DNA from: Kiritimatiellia bacterium
Lineage (GTDB): Bacteria; Verrucomicrobiota; Kiritimatiellia; SLAD01
DNA length: 5,392 bases
Assembly (NCBI GenBank): GCA_007127595.1
Contig: SKZA01000154.1
Location: forward strand, 1-5,392
Reading direction: 5' to 3'
Under the pieces are notes generated by a model, which saw only the letters and a program-made list of their open reading frames with translations, made no database searches and was not told where the DNA came from. Of this stretch, positions 1-5,262 are shown in pieces; the stretch's first letter is position 1; every line of letters starts with the position of its first letter. Both the position numbers and the translations under genes were made by a program.

Positions 1-1
1 T

Positions 2-919
2 CAGTCGGGCGATGCGGTCTTCCTTATGGTCCTCGCAACGTTTGCCGGATGCGCGTTGCGGCGCTGGCCGCATCGTAAGGACCTGCCGCCGCCGGGTTTC
101 ATCGGTGCGGTACTCGGCCTGCTTTGCGCGGCGGGCGGCGTCGCGCTGCAACTCGCGGACGCCGCCCTTCAACTGCCCGGCTTTGTGCACCTGTTCAGCA
201 AGCTACTACTCTATCAAGGCTTCTTGCTCCTGCCCGTCCTCGGTATCGGGGCGTTCATCCTGCCCGTCTTCATGGGCTACGAGAAGAAAGGCCATGCATG
301 GCGGATTACAAATCCGCCCTCCGTTGGAGCAGAAGCCCCCGCCCTGCTGAACGGAGGGCGAGTTTTCAACCCGCCCCCATTATGGTGGCAAGAAGCCGCA
401 ATCATTCTTGGTAGCGCCGTAATGCTGATCGGTAGTTTCGTCGTCGAGGCGACGGGCCGCATCCAAGCCGGCTACATTCTTCGCGTCGTTACGCTTGTTC
501 TCTATTTCGCCCGCTACCTTCCCGTTCATCGTCGCCATACCATTCGCGGCGCGTTGTCATGGAATATGCGACTGGCGCTATGGGCGATCTTGATCGGTTA
601 CGCGCTGGCGGCCGCTTGGTCGACTTATTACATGGCGTGGTTGCATGTGGTGTTCATGTCGGGTTTCGGCATGCTGATCTTCGCCGTAGCCGGCCGCGTG
701 ATTCTCGGGCATGGCGGTCATCAACCGCTCTTTACGGCGCGCTGGCCTTCGTTCTGGATCGTGTTCGGCTTGATTGCGCTGGCCATGTCCACGCGCGTTT
801 CCGCGGACTGGATGGAAGCCTCGCGCTTTAACCATTACGCCTACGCCGCAATGTGTTGGATCCCGGCGGCCATGCTATGGGGCGCGCGGATGTTTCGGTA
901 TATTCTGGATGAGGAATGA
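2..919 (+). CDS. NnrS family membrane protein, 5' end cut by window edge
   Basis: The frame is open from base 2, before the first in-frame ATG at 26, so this is the C-terminal part of a longer gene; NnrS proteins usually have about 400 residues and about 300 are visible. Numbered from the ATG at 26, the protein is a run of hydrophobic helices, about 7 to 8 visible, separated by short Arg/His-rich loops. The stretch around residues 206-236 resembles the NnrS signature: a helix starting LH (His207), then GRVILGHGGH with Arg224, His229 and His232, where typical members have an RxxLGHTGR pattern. NnrS proteins are haem- and copper-containing inner-membrane proteins linked to nitric-oxide or nitrosative stress tolerance and often found in denitrifiers. 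No nitrite or NO reductase gene is in view, so the link to denitrification is family knowledge only. It converges with the minus-strand gene 13 bases downstream. A divergent multi-pass protein of unknown role is the alternative. Confidence 0.75.
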   Translation, partial: QSGDAVFLMVLATFAGCALRRWPHRKDLPPPGFIGAVLGLLCAAGGVALQLADAALQLPGFVHLFSKLLLYQGFLLLPVLGIGAFILPVFMGYEKKGHAWRITNPPSVGAEAPALLNGGRVFNPPPLWWQEAAIILGSAVMLIGSFVVEATGRIQAGYILRVVTLVLYFARYLPVHRRHTIRGALSWNMRLALWAILIGYALAAAWSTYYMAWLHVVFMSGFGMLIFAVAGRVILGHGGHQPLFTARWPSFWIVFGLIALAMSTRVSADWMEASRFNHYAYAAMCWIPAAMLWGARMFRYILDEE

Positions 920-932
920 GGAACTGAAAGGA

Positions 933-1319
933 TTAGCACGACGGCTTTGCTTCCGGCTTCTCGAAGACCCATTGCAGCGCCTCTTCCTTTGAGTGAAACA
1001 CCGCCACTTCGTACGGGCAAAAGCGCAGCTCATCACAGTATACTCGGGCCAACTCGTACTGCATGGCGTCGGCCACGACGAGGGCTGATCGCGCCCCCTT
1101 CAAACGCAACGGGATCCAACCCAAGGCTTTGTCCACAATGACCCCATAATCCGGAAATGGAATAAACACTTCTTCCGCGAGAACCCATACATCCGGACGA
1201 TCCTTGCGGGGAGTGGCTATGCGCACAGCGCCGATGGCCTTGATGATCTCCCATTTGGTGACATCGCCCCATAATCGCACTTCGATATAGTCTTCTTGAT
1301 CCAGCAATTCGTATGGCAT
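933..1319 (-). CDS. SpoIIAA-like / STAS-like domain protein (128 aa)
   Basis: A small soluble protein with no signal peptide or membrane segment. It has alternating strands and helices: a first strand in YIEVRLWGD (residues 11-19), a helix, a strand around DVWVLAE, a strand around ARSALVVADA, and a C-terminal pattern EVAVFHSKEEALQWVFE. This ending, a strand followed by an acidic helix finishing in AL-W, is typical of SpoIIAA-like (STAS-like) domains, small single-domain proteins of mostly unknown role. Two cysteines (CDELRFC) lie in the last third and one is the final residue. The frame can be read from a TTG at 1415, but ATG at 1319 is preferred because the predicted promoter (1387-1415) lies inside the longer version and the alignable domain starts right after this Met. 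A purine-rich AAGGGA sits 11 bases upstream. It stands alone, convergent to NnrS and divergent from the AhpD-like operon. The family call is from pattern only. Confidence 0.6.
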   Translation of the reverse strand: MPYELLDQEDYIEVRLWGDVTKWEIIKAIGAVRIATPRKDRPDVWVLAEEVFIPFPDYGVIVDKALGWIPLRLKGARSALVVADAMQYELARVYCDELRFCPYEVAVFHSKEEALQWVFEKPEAKPSC

Positions 1320-1386
1320 CCGCTCGGCTATCCCTTCTGTTGTGCGGCTACTCCGCACTGCCTGGTCGACAACCCGTTTATATTCT

Positions 1387-1415
1387 ATTGTAAAATGACC
1401 CATACCGGACGGCAA
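1387..1415 (-). promoter_or_regulatory. Predicted sigma-70-type promoter for the STAS-like gene
   Basis: On the minus strand, TTGCCG (1410-1415) and TACAAT (1387-1392) are separated by exactly 17 bases, matching four and five of six consensus bases. Transcription would begin near 1380, about 60 bases before the ATG at 1319. This favours the shorter start of that gene. A second AT-rich stretch (TAGAATATAAA, 1377-1387) lies just downstream and could contribute. Confidence 0.5.
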
Positions 1416-1558
1416 GAATTATATGGACGCTTTATCGCCCGCCAAGAGAGGCATTCCGGAGACAATCGACGCTCCACACGGGAGGCTGTAGAGGCATTGC
1501 GCCTGACTTACCCGCGTTGGTCATTCGCCTTACGCGCCGCTATCTGCTTTATCGCTTT

Positions 1559-1576
1559 TGGCATGGCCGCATGCCA
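1559..1576. repeat. Perfect 7-base inverted repeat upstream of a -10 box (candidate operator)
   Basis: TGGCATG and CATGCCA flank a 4-base GCCG spacer, a perfect dyad. It ends 15 bases before TATAAT at 1592, so it covers the place where a -35 element would sit. That position suits a repressor or activator site for the 1628 operon, or a small hairpin. No regulator gene is in the window. Confidence 0.4.
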
Positions 1577-1591
1577 GACACGCAGGTATTC

Positions 1592-1597
1592 TATAAT
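1592..1597 (+). promoter_or_regulatory. Predicted -10 box of the AhpD-like/DUF3047 operon
   Basis: A perfect TATAAT lies 30 bases before the ATG at 1628, leaving a leader of roughly 24 bases. No good TTGACA-like element is found 16-18 bases upstream; that space holds the inverted repeat instead. The promoter may therefore need an activator, or the match may be fortuitous. Confidence 0.4.
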
Positions 1598-1613
1598 GCG
1601 TATCACAAACCGT

Positions 1614-1619
1614 AGGGAG
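1614..1619 (+). promoter_or_regulatory. Ribosome binding site for the AhpD-like gene at 1628
   Basis: AGGGAG lies 8 bases before ATG 1628, a near-ideal Shine-Dalgarno that supports this start. Confidence 0.7.
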
Positions 1620-1627
1620 ACGATATC

Positions 1628-2197
1628 ATGTCCAGAATTTCACCCAAACCGGACGCGCAATACCCTTGGTATCAGCGACTGATGTACAAGCGCCAGGAAC
1701 GCGTCTACGGACAGCGCCTGATTCCCACGCAGATTTGGGGCCGGGTCCCGATTTTGCTGCGTCGGTTCCTTTTGTGTTTTCGCGCATTTGAACGACCGTC
1801 TTCGCCGCTCCCGCCCGCGTTGCGGGCGCTGCTTACCGTACGCGTATCACAGATCAATCATTGCGCGTTCTGCGTCGACTTCAATTCCATGCGCGTACTC
1901 AAGCAGGGCGCGGATGACAAAAAGCTGGAGGAACTGGACCGTTTCGAGGATAGCGACGCTTTCATGGAAGCGGAAAAGGCGGCGCTGGCGTACGCCGAAG
2001 CCATGACCTTCAGTGATCGGGACGTGGACGACACCCTGTTCGAGCGCCTGCGCCGGCATTACGATGATGATACACTGGTGGAGCTGACCGGGCTGATCGC
2101 GCTCCAGAATGCGTCGAGCAAATTCAATGCCGCGCTGGACCTGCCCGCCCAGGGGCTGTGTCGGATTTCGCCCCGCCCGGCGGCAGAGGAGGCATGA
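1628..2197 (+). CDS. Carboxymuconolactone decarboxylase / AhpD-like family protein with altered active site
   Basis: A 189-residue soluble protein. The AhpD-fold core begins with LRALLTVRVSQINHCAFCVDFNS, where the redox CxxC is Cys79 and Cys82. Helices follow with an acidic linker and a second half (EKAALAYAEAMTF, then LFERLRRHYDDDTLVELTGLIALQNASSKFNAALDL) that matches the usual C-terminal helices, including the conserved asparagine-rich ending. Relative to classical AhpD, the position four after the second Cys is Asn86 instead of His. The position twelve before the first Cys is Ala67, where relatives often carry Glu. Such members are usually annotated as CMD-family proteins of unknown substrate, so peroxidase activity should not be assumed. 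The N-terminal 60 residues are basic and hydrophobic (VPILLRRFLLCFRAF) and could touch a membrane. It is the first gene of an operon with the DUF3047 gene, whose start overlaps its stop. Confidence 0.8.
   Translation: MSRISPKPDAQYPWYQRLMYKRQERVYGQRLIPTQIWGRVPILLRRFLLCFRAFERPSSPLPPALRALLTVRVSQINHCAFCVDFNSMRVLKQGADDKKLEELDRFEDSDAFMEAEKAALAYAEAMTFSDRDVDDTLFERLRRHYDDDTLVELTGLIALQNASSKFNAALDLPAQGLCRISPRPAAEEA
2187..2192 (+). promoter_or_regulatory. Ribosome binding site inside the end of the upstream gene
   Basis: AGGAGG is a full anti-16S match, located in the last codons of the AhpD-like gene. It lies 4 bases before ATG 2197 but only 1 base before ATG 2194, so 2197 is the better start. Because the site is buried in the upstream reading frame, translation of the two genes is probably coupled. 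Confidence 0.65.
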
Positions 2198-2895
2198 TGA
2201 CCAAGAACCTGATCTGCGCCGTCTTGTTGTTGGCCGTAACGCCGGCGCTTGCAGGCGAAGCTTTCCGCGAGGAATTCGAAAGCCTCGACGCGTGGGAACC
2301 GCTGACCTTTCCGAAGATCGAGCGGCATAGTCGATACCGCGTTGAGGAAAAGGACGGCGCATTCGTGCTAAGGGCCGAAAGCGAGGCTTCCGCTTCCGGC
2401 CTGGTGAGCAAGGCCACCATTGATGTGTACGAGTATCCCGAGCTGTCATGGCGCTGGAAGGTGGATAACATCTATTCGAACACCGATGTGCTCTCGAAGG
2501 GGGGCGACGATTATCCCATACGCGTGTACGTGCTGTTCGAATACGATCCGGACAAGGCCTCTTTCGGGCAGCGTGTGCAATACCGCGCCGCGCGCCTGAT
2601 TTACGGCGAGTATCCGCCGCACAGCACGCTGAACTATGTCTGGGCCAGCGTAGCGGATGCGCCGGACATGTACCCCAATCCGTTCACTGATCGTGCGCGC
2701 ATGATTCCCCTGCGCCGTGGCGACGCGCAAGTCGGCGAATGGGTCGAGGAATCCGTGCATATCCTGAAGGATTATCGTCGCGCGTTCGGCGAAGACCCGC
2801 CCCGCGAAGCGCGCATCGCGATCATGAACGATTCCGACAACACGGGCGAGGCATCGGTGTCCTGGGTGGACTGGATCCGCGCGCCGGCACCGTAA
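2197..2895 (+). CDS. DUF3047 family exported protein
   Basis: A 232-residue protein that starts with a clean Sec signal peptide: MTKN, a hydrophobic core (LICAVLLLAV), then a TPALA|GEA cleavage site after residue 19, with no lipobox cysteine. The mature part matches the DUF3047 pattern along its length: LSWRWKV (residues 83-89), GGDDYPIRVYVLF (102-114), TLNYVW (144-149), DYRRAFGEDPP (192-202) and NDSDNTG (211-217), ending in a predicted strand. It looks like a beta-rich, jelly-roll-like periplasmic or secreted domain. The family has no established biochemical function. The start codon (2197) overlaps the TGA of the AhpD-like gene; ATG 2194 would add one Met, and a GTG at 2158 would spoil the signal peptide. 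No terminator is evident after the stop. The family call is confident; a role tied to the AhpD-like partner is inference. Confidence 0.85.
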   Translation: MTKNLICAVLLLAVTPALAGEAFREEFESLDAWEPLTFPKIERHSRYRVEEKDGAFVLRAESEASASGLVSKATIDVYEYPELSWRWKVDNIYSNTDVLSKGGDDYPIRVYVLFEYDPDKASFGQRVQYRAARLIYGEYPPHSTLNYVWASVADAPDMYPNPFTDRARMIPLRRGDAQVGEWVEESVHILKDYRRAFGEDPPREARIAIMNDSDNTGEASVSWVDWIRAPAP

Positions 2896-3044
2896 CGAAG
2901 TCGTTCCCCCGTTCTCTGCAGAATAACGCTCCATGCATTATCAAGCCCATGCACGGCTTCATGGCGGTCGGCTTCGCAATCTGCGGCCACCTTCTACACA
3001 AATAACGGGAATATTCTGTCTGCAGAAGGCTCCTATTATTCGTA

Positions 3045-3162
3045 GAGCCTGTCCCAAAACGCTTCTGGAGCTGGCACGACACGTGTCGTCCTGGTGGTCC
3101 CGTAGAAAGGGTTCGTTACACGCGTCAGACGGGTTGACCGCTGAGCATGTTGGGGCAGGTTT
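3045..3162. repeat. Imperfect inverted-repeat pair, possible small mobile-element remnant
   Basis: GAGCCTGTCCCAA (3045-3057) and TTGGGGCAGGTTT (3150-3162) match as inverted repeats in 10 of 13 positions and enclose about 92 bases that include a perfect palindrome. Terminal-type repeats around a short non-coding core are what a miniature inverted-repeat element looks like. However, no clear target-site duplication is visible and there is only one copy here, so this is tentative. Confidence 0.25.
3076..3089. repeat. Perfect 14-base palindrome
   Basis: ACGACACGTGTCGT is identical to its reverse complement. After one mismatch (C/C) the dyad continues weakly outward with G-C and G-U pairs to about 3071-3094. 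With no loop it is a poor RNA hairpin but a good site for a dimeric DNA-binding protein. It lies 124 bases before the AhpD-like start at 3213. Confidence 0.5.
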
Positions 3163-3200
3163 CAGTAAAACCCGTTCGAGTCAACAGGAACATTGAGCAT

Positions 3201-3206
3201 AGGAGA
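3201..3206 (+). promoter_or_regulatory. Ribosome binding site for the AhpD-like gene at 3213
   Basis: AGGAGA lies 6 bases before ATG 3213. This sets the start here and rules out the upstream in-frame Met at 3147, which has no such site. Confidence 0.8.
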
Positions 3207-3212
3207 AGTCAC

Positions 3213-3764
3213 ATGAGCACAGAGGCCGCTAACAAATATACCGTCCACACGAAGGATACCGCCCCGGAGGCATCGAAACCCGTATTGGAACAGGTGGAAC
3301 AGGCCTTCGGCTTCATTCCAAACGTCGTCGGCGTGCTCGCGGAATCGCCTTTGGCCGTCGCGGCCTACGCGACAGTCAACGGCCTGGTGGAAGAGAAGTC
3401 GGCATTGACCCCGCAGGAACAGCAGGTGGCCATTCTGACAATCAGCAAGGAAAATGGGTGCGAGTACTGTGTCGCGGCCCATGCCAAGGTGGCCGGCATG
3501 AAAGAGGTCCCCGCCGAGGTCGTGCAGGCCCTTCAGGAAGGGCGCGAACCCGACGACGCGAAACTGGCTGCATTGAGTCGTATCGCCCGGCTCCTGGTCG
3601 AAAAGCGCGGCTGGATTGATGAGGACGCCCAAAACGCCTTCTTCGAAGCCGGCTACGAAAAGGCGCACCTGCTTGATTTGATCTCGATTATCGCGCTCAA
3701 GACGATCAGCAATTACACGAACCATATCGCGCAAACGCCCTTGGACAAGGCGTTTTCCGCATGA
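3213..3764 (+). CDS. AhpD-like / carboxymuconolactone decarboxylase family protein, canonical CxxCxxxH
   Basis: A 183-residue, wholly helical soluble protein. The redox centre is GCEYCVAAH: Cys83 and Cys86 form the CxxC and His90 sits four residues after the second Cys, as in AhpD, where a thiol pair reduces peroxides or recycles a partner peroxiredoxin. Glu69 lies 14 residues before Cys83 and could serve in the proton relay, although relatives often have the acid at the position occupied here by Gln71. The N-terminal FGFIPNVVGVLAESPLAVAAY segment is typical of the family's peroxidase-related branch, as is the C-terminal LISIIALKTISNYTNHIAQTPLD. It is better conserved to the family pattern than the AhpD-like protein at 1628, and the two share little beyond the core, so they are not a recent duplication. 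No ahpC-type peroxiredoxin is next to it. The natural substrate is unknown; gdhA follows after 103 bases. Confidence 0.85.
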   Translation: MSTEAANKYTVHTKDTAPEASKPVLEQVEQAFGFIPNVVGVLAESPLAVAAYATVNGLVEEKSALTPQEQQVAILTISKENGCEYCVAAHAKVAGMKEVPAEVVQALQEGREPDDAKLAALSRIARLLVEKRGWIDEDAQNAFFEAGYEKAHLLDLISIIALKTISNYTNHIAQTPLDKAFSA

Positions 3765-3791
3765 GCAATCCGAAACGACCACTTGCGGATG

Positions 3792-3818
3792 AGCCGTCGG
3801 TCACTTAGGCTGACGGCT
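3792..3818 (+). terminator. Stable hairpin between the AhpD-like gene and gdhA (possible terminator)
   Basis: AGCCGTCGGTC pairs with GGCTGACGGCT around a 5-base loop (ACTTA), giving an 11-pair stem with two G-U pairs. It lies 27 bases after the AhpD-like stop and 49 bases before gdhA. The bases after it (GTTCCGCTTG) are not a real T-run, so it is a weak intrinsic terminator at best; it could instead be an mRNA-stabilising or processing hairpin in a shared transcript. Confidence 0.45.
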
Positions 3819-3854
3819 GTTCCGCTTGAGGCGTAATCCCGGATCATCATATCG

Positions 3855-3860
3855 AGGAGA
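3855..3860 (+). promoter_or_regulatory. Ribosome binding site for gdhA
   Basis: AGGAGA lies 7 bases before ATG 3868. The in-frame start at 3826 would place this site inside the coding region and add 14 residues unlike the family, so 3868 is chosen. Confidence 0.8.
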
Positions 3861-3867
3861 AAGTCGT

Positions 3868-5232
3868 ATGCCCGCACGTCCATCGAAAGCCGTCCGTTCC
3901 GCCGTCGACCATTTCATGAAAGGACTGATCAAACGGAATCCGGGCGAGCCGGAATTCCATCAGGCCGTCCAGGAAGTCGTTGAGTCGCTCATGCCGGTCG
4001 TGCTCGATAACGAGCGCTATCAGCAGGAAGAGATTCTCGAACGCATGACCGAGCCCGACCGGGTGATCATGTTCCGCGTCACGTGGGAGGATGACGAGGG
4101 CCGGTTTCGGGCCAACCGCGCGTGGCGGGTACAGTTCAACAACGCCATCGGGCCCTACAAAGGCGGGCTCCGATTTCATCCTTCCGTCACGTTGAGCGTC
4201 CTGAAATTCCTCGGCTTCGAACAGGTCTTCAAAAACAGTCTGACCGGCCTGCCGATGGGCGGCGCGAAAGGCGGATCGAACTTCAACCCCAAAGGCAAGA
4301 GCGATCATGAAGTCATGCGGTTCTGTCATTCCCTGATGATTGAGCTGCACCGTCATATCGGCGAAGACACCGACGTACCGGCCGGCGATATTGGCGTCGG
4401 CGCGCGCGAGATTGGCTATCTGTTTGGCCAGTACAAACGACTGGAGAATCGCGTAACCGGCATTCTCACCGGCAAGGGGTTGTCGTTCGGCGGCAGTCAT
4501 GTGCGGACGGAAGCAACGGGCTATGGCTGCGTCTATTTCTGTCGACAAATGCTGGAAGAACACGGCGAGGACTTGAAGGGGAAAAAGGTGGCCGTGTCCG
4601 GTTCCGGCAATGTAGCGCTTTACGCCGCGCAGAAGCTCCAGGAATTCGGCGCCCGGGTCGTGACCCTCTCCGATTCTTCCGGATTTATTCACGGGCCGAA
4701 GGGCCTGACGAAAAAGCACTGGGCATTTGTTCGCGATCTGAAGGAGAAACGCCGCGGACGCATCAGCGAAGCAGCCGACAAATTCAAGGAGATCGAATAT
4801 CACGATGGGAAACGGCCGTGGAACGTGCCGTGCGACATCGCGATGCCCTGCGCGACACAAAACGAAATCAGCGCGAAAGACGCCAAAGCGCTGTTGAAGA
4901 ACAAGGTCATGGCCGTCTGCGAAGGCGCCAACATGCCCACCGAACTGGACGGCGTGCACGCTTTTCTGGACGCCGGTATTCTGTACGCGCCCGGCAAGGC
5001 GGCCAATGCCGGCGGGGTCGCGGTCTCCGGCCTGGAACAGAGCCAGAATGCGTTGCGCCTTTCCTGGAGCGCGGACGAAGTGGACGAGAAACTGCAGACA
5101 ATTATGAAGAACATTCATGCGCAATGCGTGGAACACGGAAAAGATGGGGATACGATCAATTACGTCAAGGGCGCGAACATCGGCGGCTTCGTGCGCGTGG
5201 CGGAGGCCATGAGCGCATACGGGGCGGTGTGA
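3868..5232 (+). CDS. gdhA: Glutamate dehydrogenase, hexameric, probably NADP-specific
   Basis: Catalyses reversible reductive amination of 2-oxoglutarate with ammonia to glutamate in the cytoplasm. At 454 residues it has the length of the small hexameric type (E. coli GdhA has 447) and appears complete. The substrate domain shows GPYKGGLRFHPSV (Lys98), KNSLTGLPMGGAKGGSNFNPKGKSD with the catalytic-type Lys134, and PAGDIGVGAREIGYL with the catalytic Asp174. The Rossmann domain shows GSGNVA (245-250) followed by a strand ending in SDSSG (268-272), as in NADP-dependent enzymes such as E. coli GdhA rather than NAD-type clostridial enzymes. CEGANMPTE and NAGGVAVSGLEQSQN in the last third are also family hallmarks. 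All motifs are intact. An NADP-type enzyme usually serves ammonia assimilation, but cofactor choice is inferred. An acetolactate synthase-like gene starts 30 bases after the stop, so the two may share a transcript. No clear promoter is seen directly upstream. Confidence 0.95.
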   Translation: MPARPSKAVRSAVDHFMKGLIKRNPGEPEFHQAVQEVVESLMPVVLDNERYQQEEILERMTEPDRVIMFRVTWEDDEGRFRANRAWRVQFNNAIGPYKGGLRFHPSVTLSVLKFLGFEQVFKNSLTGLPMGGAKGGSNFNPKGKSDHEVMRFCHSLMIELHRHIGEDTDVPAGDIGVGAREIGYLFGQYKRLENRVTGILTGKGLSFGGSHVRTEATGYGCVYFCRQMLEEHGEDLKGKKVAVSGSGNVALYAAQKLQEFGARVVTLSDSSGFIHGPKGLTKKHWAFVRDLKEKRRGRISEAADKFKEIEYHDGKRPWNVPCDIAMPCATQNEISAKDAKALLKNKVMAVCEGANMPTELDGVHAFLDAGILYAPGKAANAGGVAVSGLEQSQNALRLSWSADEVDEKLQTIMKNIHAQCVEHGKDGDTINYVKGANIGGFVRVAEAMSAYGAV

Positions 5233-5236
5233 AGAA

Positions 5237-5250
5237 GGGTTCAGGGTTCA
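5237..5250 (+). repeat. Two tandem GGGTTCA heptamers before the last gene
   Basis: GGGTTCA occurs twice in a row in the 30-base gap and is followed by GG, the start of a third unit. The second copy overlaps the Shine-Dalgarno of the next gene by one base. Two copies is few enough to be chance. Confidence 0.4.
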
Positions 5251-5254
5251 GGAG
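5250..5254 (+). promoter_or_regulatory. Ribosome binding site for the ThDP-enzyme gene
   Basis: AGGAG lies 8 bases before ATG 5263; a second purine run, GAGGA (5256-5260), is only 2 bases away and is less well placed. Confidence 0.65.
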
Positions 5255-5262
5255 TGAGGATT

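Larger units (their letters stand above)
1320..1627. other. Divergent intergenic region
   Basis: About 308 bases without a supported gene separate the minus-strand STAS-like gene from the plus-strand AhpD-like operon. The right-facing open frame crossing it shows no recognisable domain, has no good ribosome binding site and runs into the next gene out of frame, so I do not call it. The region carries a minus-strand promoter (1387-1415), an inverted repeat (1559-1576), a plus-strand -10 box (1592-1597) and a Shine-Dalgarno (1614-1619). Confidence 0.6.
2896..3212. other. 317-base intergenic region with several repeats
   Basis: No supported gene is here. The open frame at 2933-3196 (87 codons) has no ribosome binding site and no recognisable domain. 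The region holds two copies of a CTGCAGAA motif, an imperfect inverted pair (3045-3057 and 3150-3162), a perfect 14-base palindrome (3076-3089) and short pairings in the leader of the next gene. TTGACC (3134-3139) resembles a -35 element, but the hexamer 17 bases on (AGGTTT) is a poor -10, so no promoter is called. A TATTAT at 3034-3039 also lacks a partner. The remains of a small mobile element or a regulatory region are possible explanations. Confidence 0.5.

Noticed and set aside
1558..1574. Possible sigma-54 promoter (TTGGCATG...CATGC)
   Set aside because: The GG and GC elements are one base out of register and the -12 element does not match TTGC; the inverted repeat explains the pattern better.
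1296..1682. 128-codon plus-strand open frame across the divergent intergenic region
   Set aside because: No ribosome binding site, no recognisable domain, and it overlaps both neighbouring genes and the predicted promoters.
2158..2196. GTG 2158 or ATG 2194 as start of the DUF3047 gene
   Set aside because: GTG 2158 puts 13 non-hydrophobic residues before the signal peptide; ATG 2194 is only one base from AGGAGG.
2933..3196. 87-codon open frame in the large intergenic region
   Set aside because: No Shine-Dalgarno before its ATG, a low-complexity Arg/Ser/His composition and no family pattern; it also spans the palindrome and repeats.
3162..3782. 206-codon minus-strand open frame opposite the AhpD-like gene
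   Set aside because: It mirrors the plus-strand gene that has a perfect ribosome binding site and a family motif.
3826..3854. TTGAGG followed by CATATC as a gdhA promoter
   Set aside because: The -10 is poor and transcription would start inside the Shine-Dalgarno.
3847..5136. 429-codon minus-strand open frame opposite gdhA
   Set aside because: It is the antisense shadow of a clearly conserved gene, as is common in GC-rich DNA; the translation has no domain pattern.
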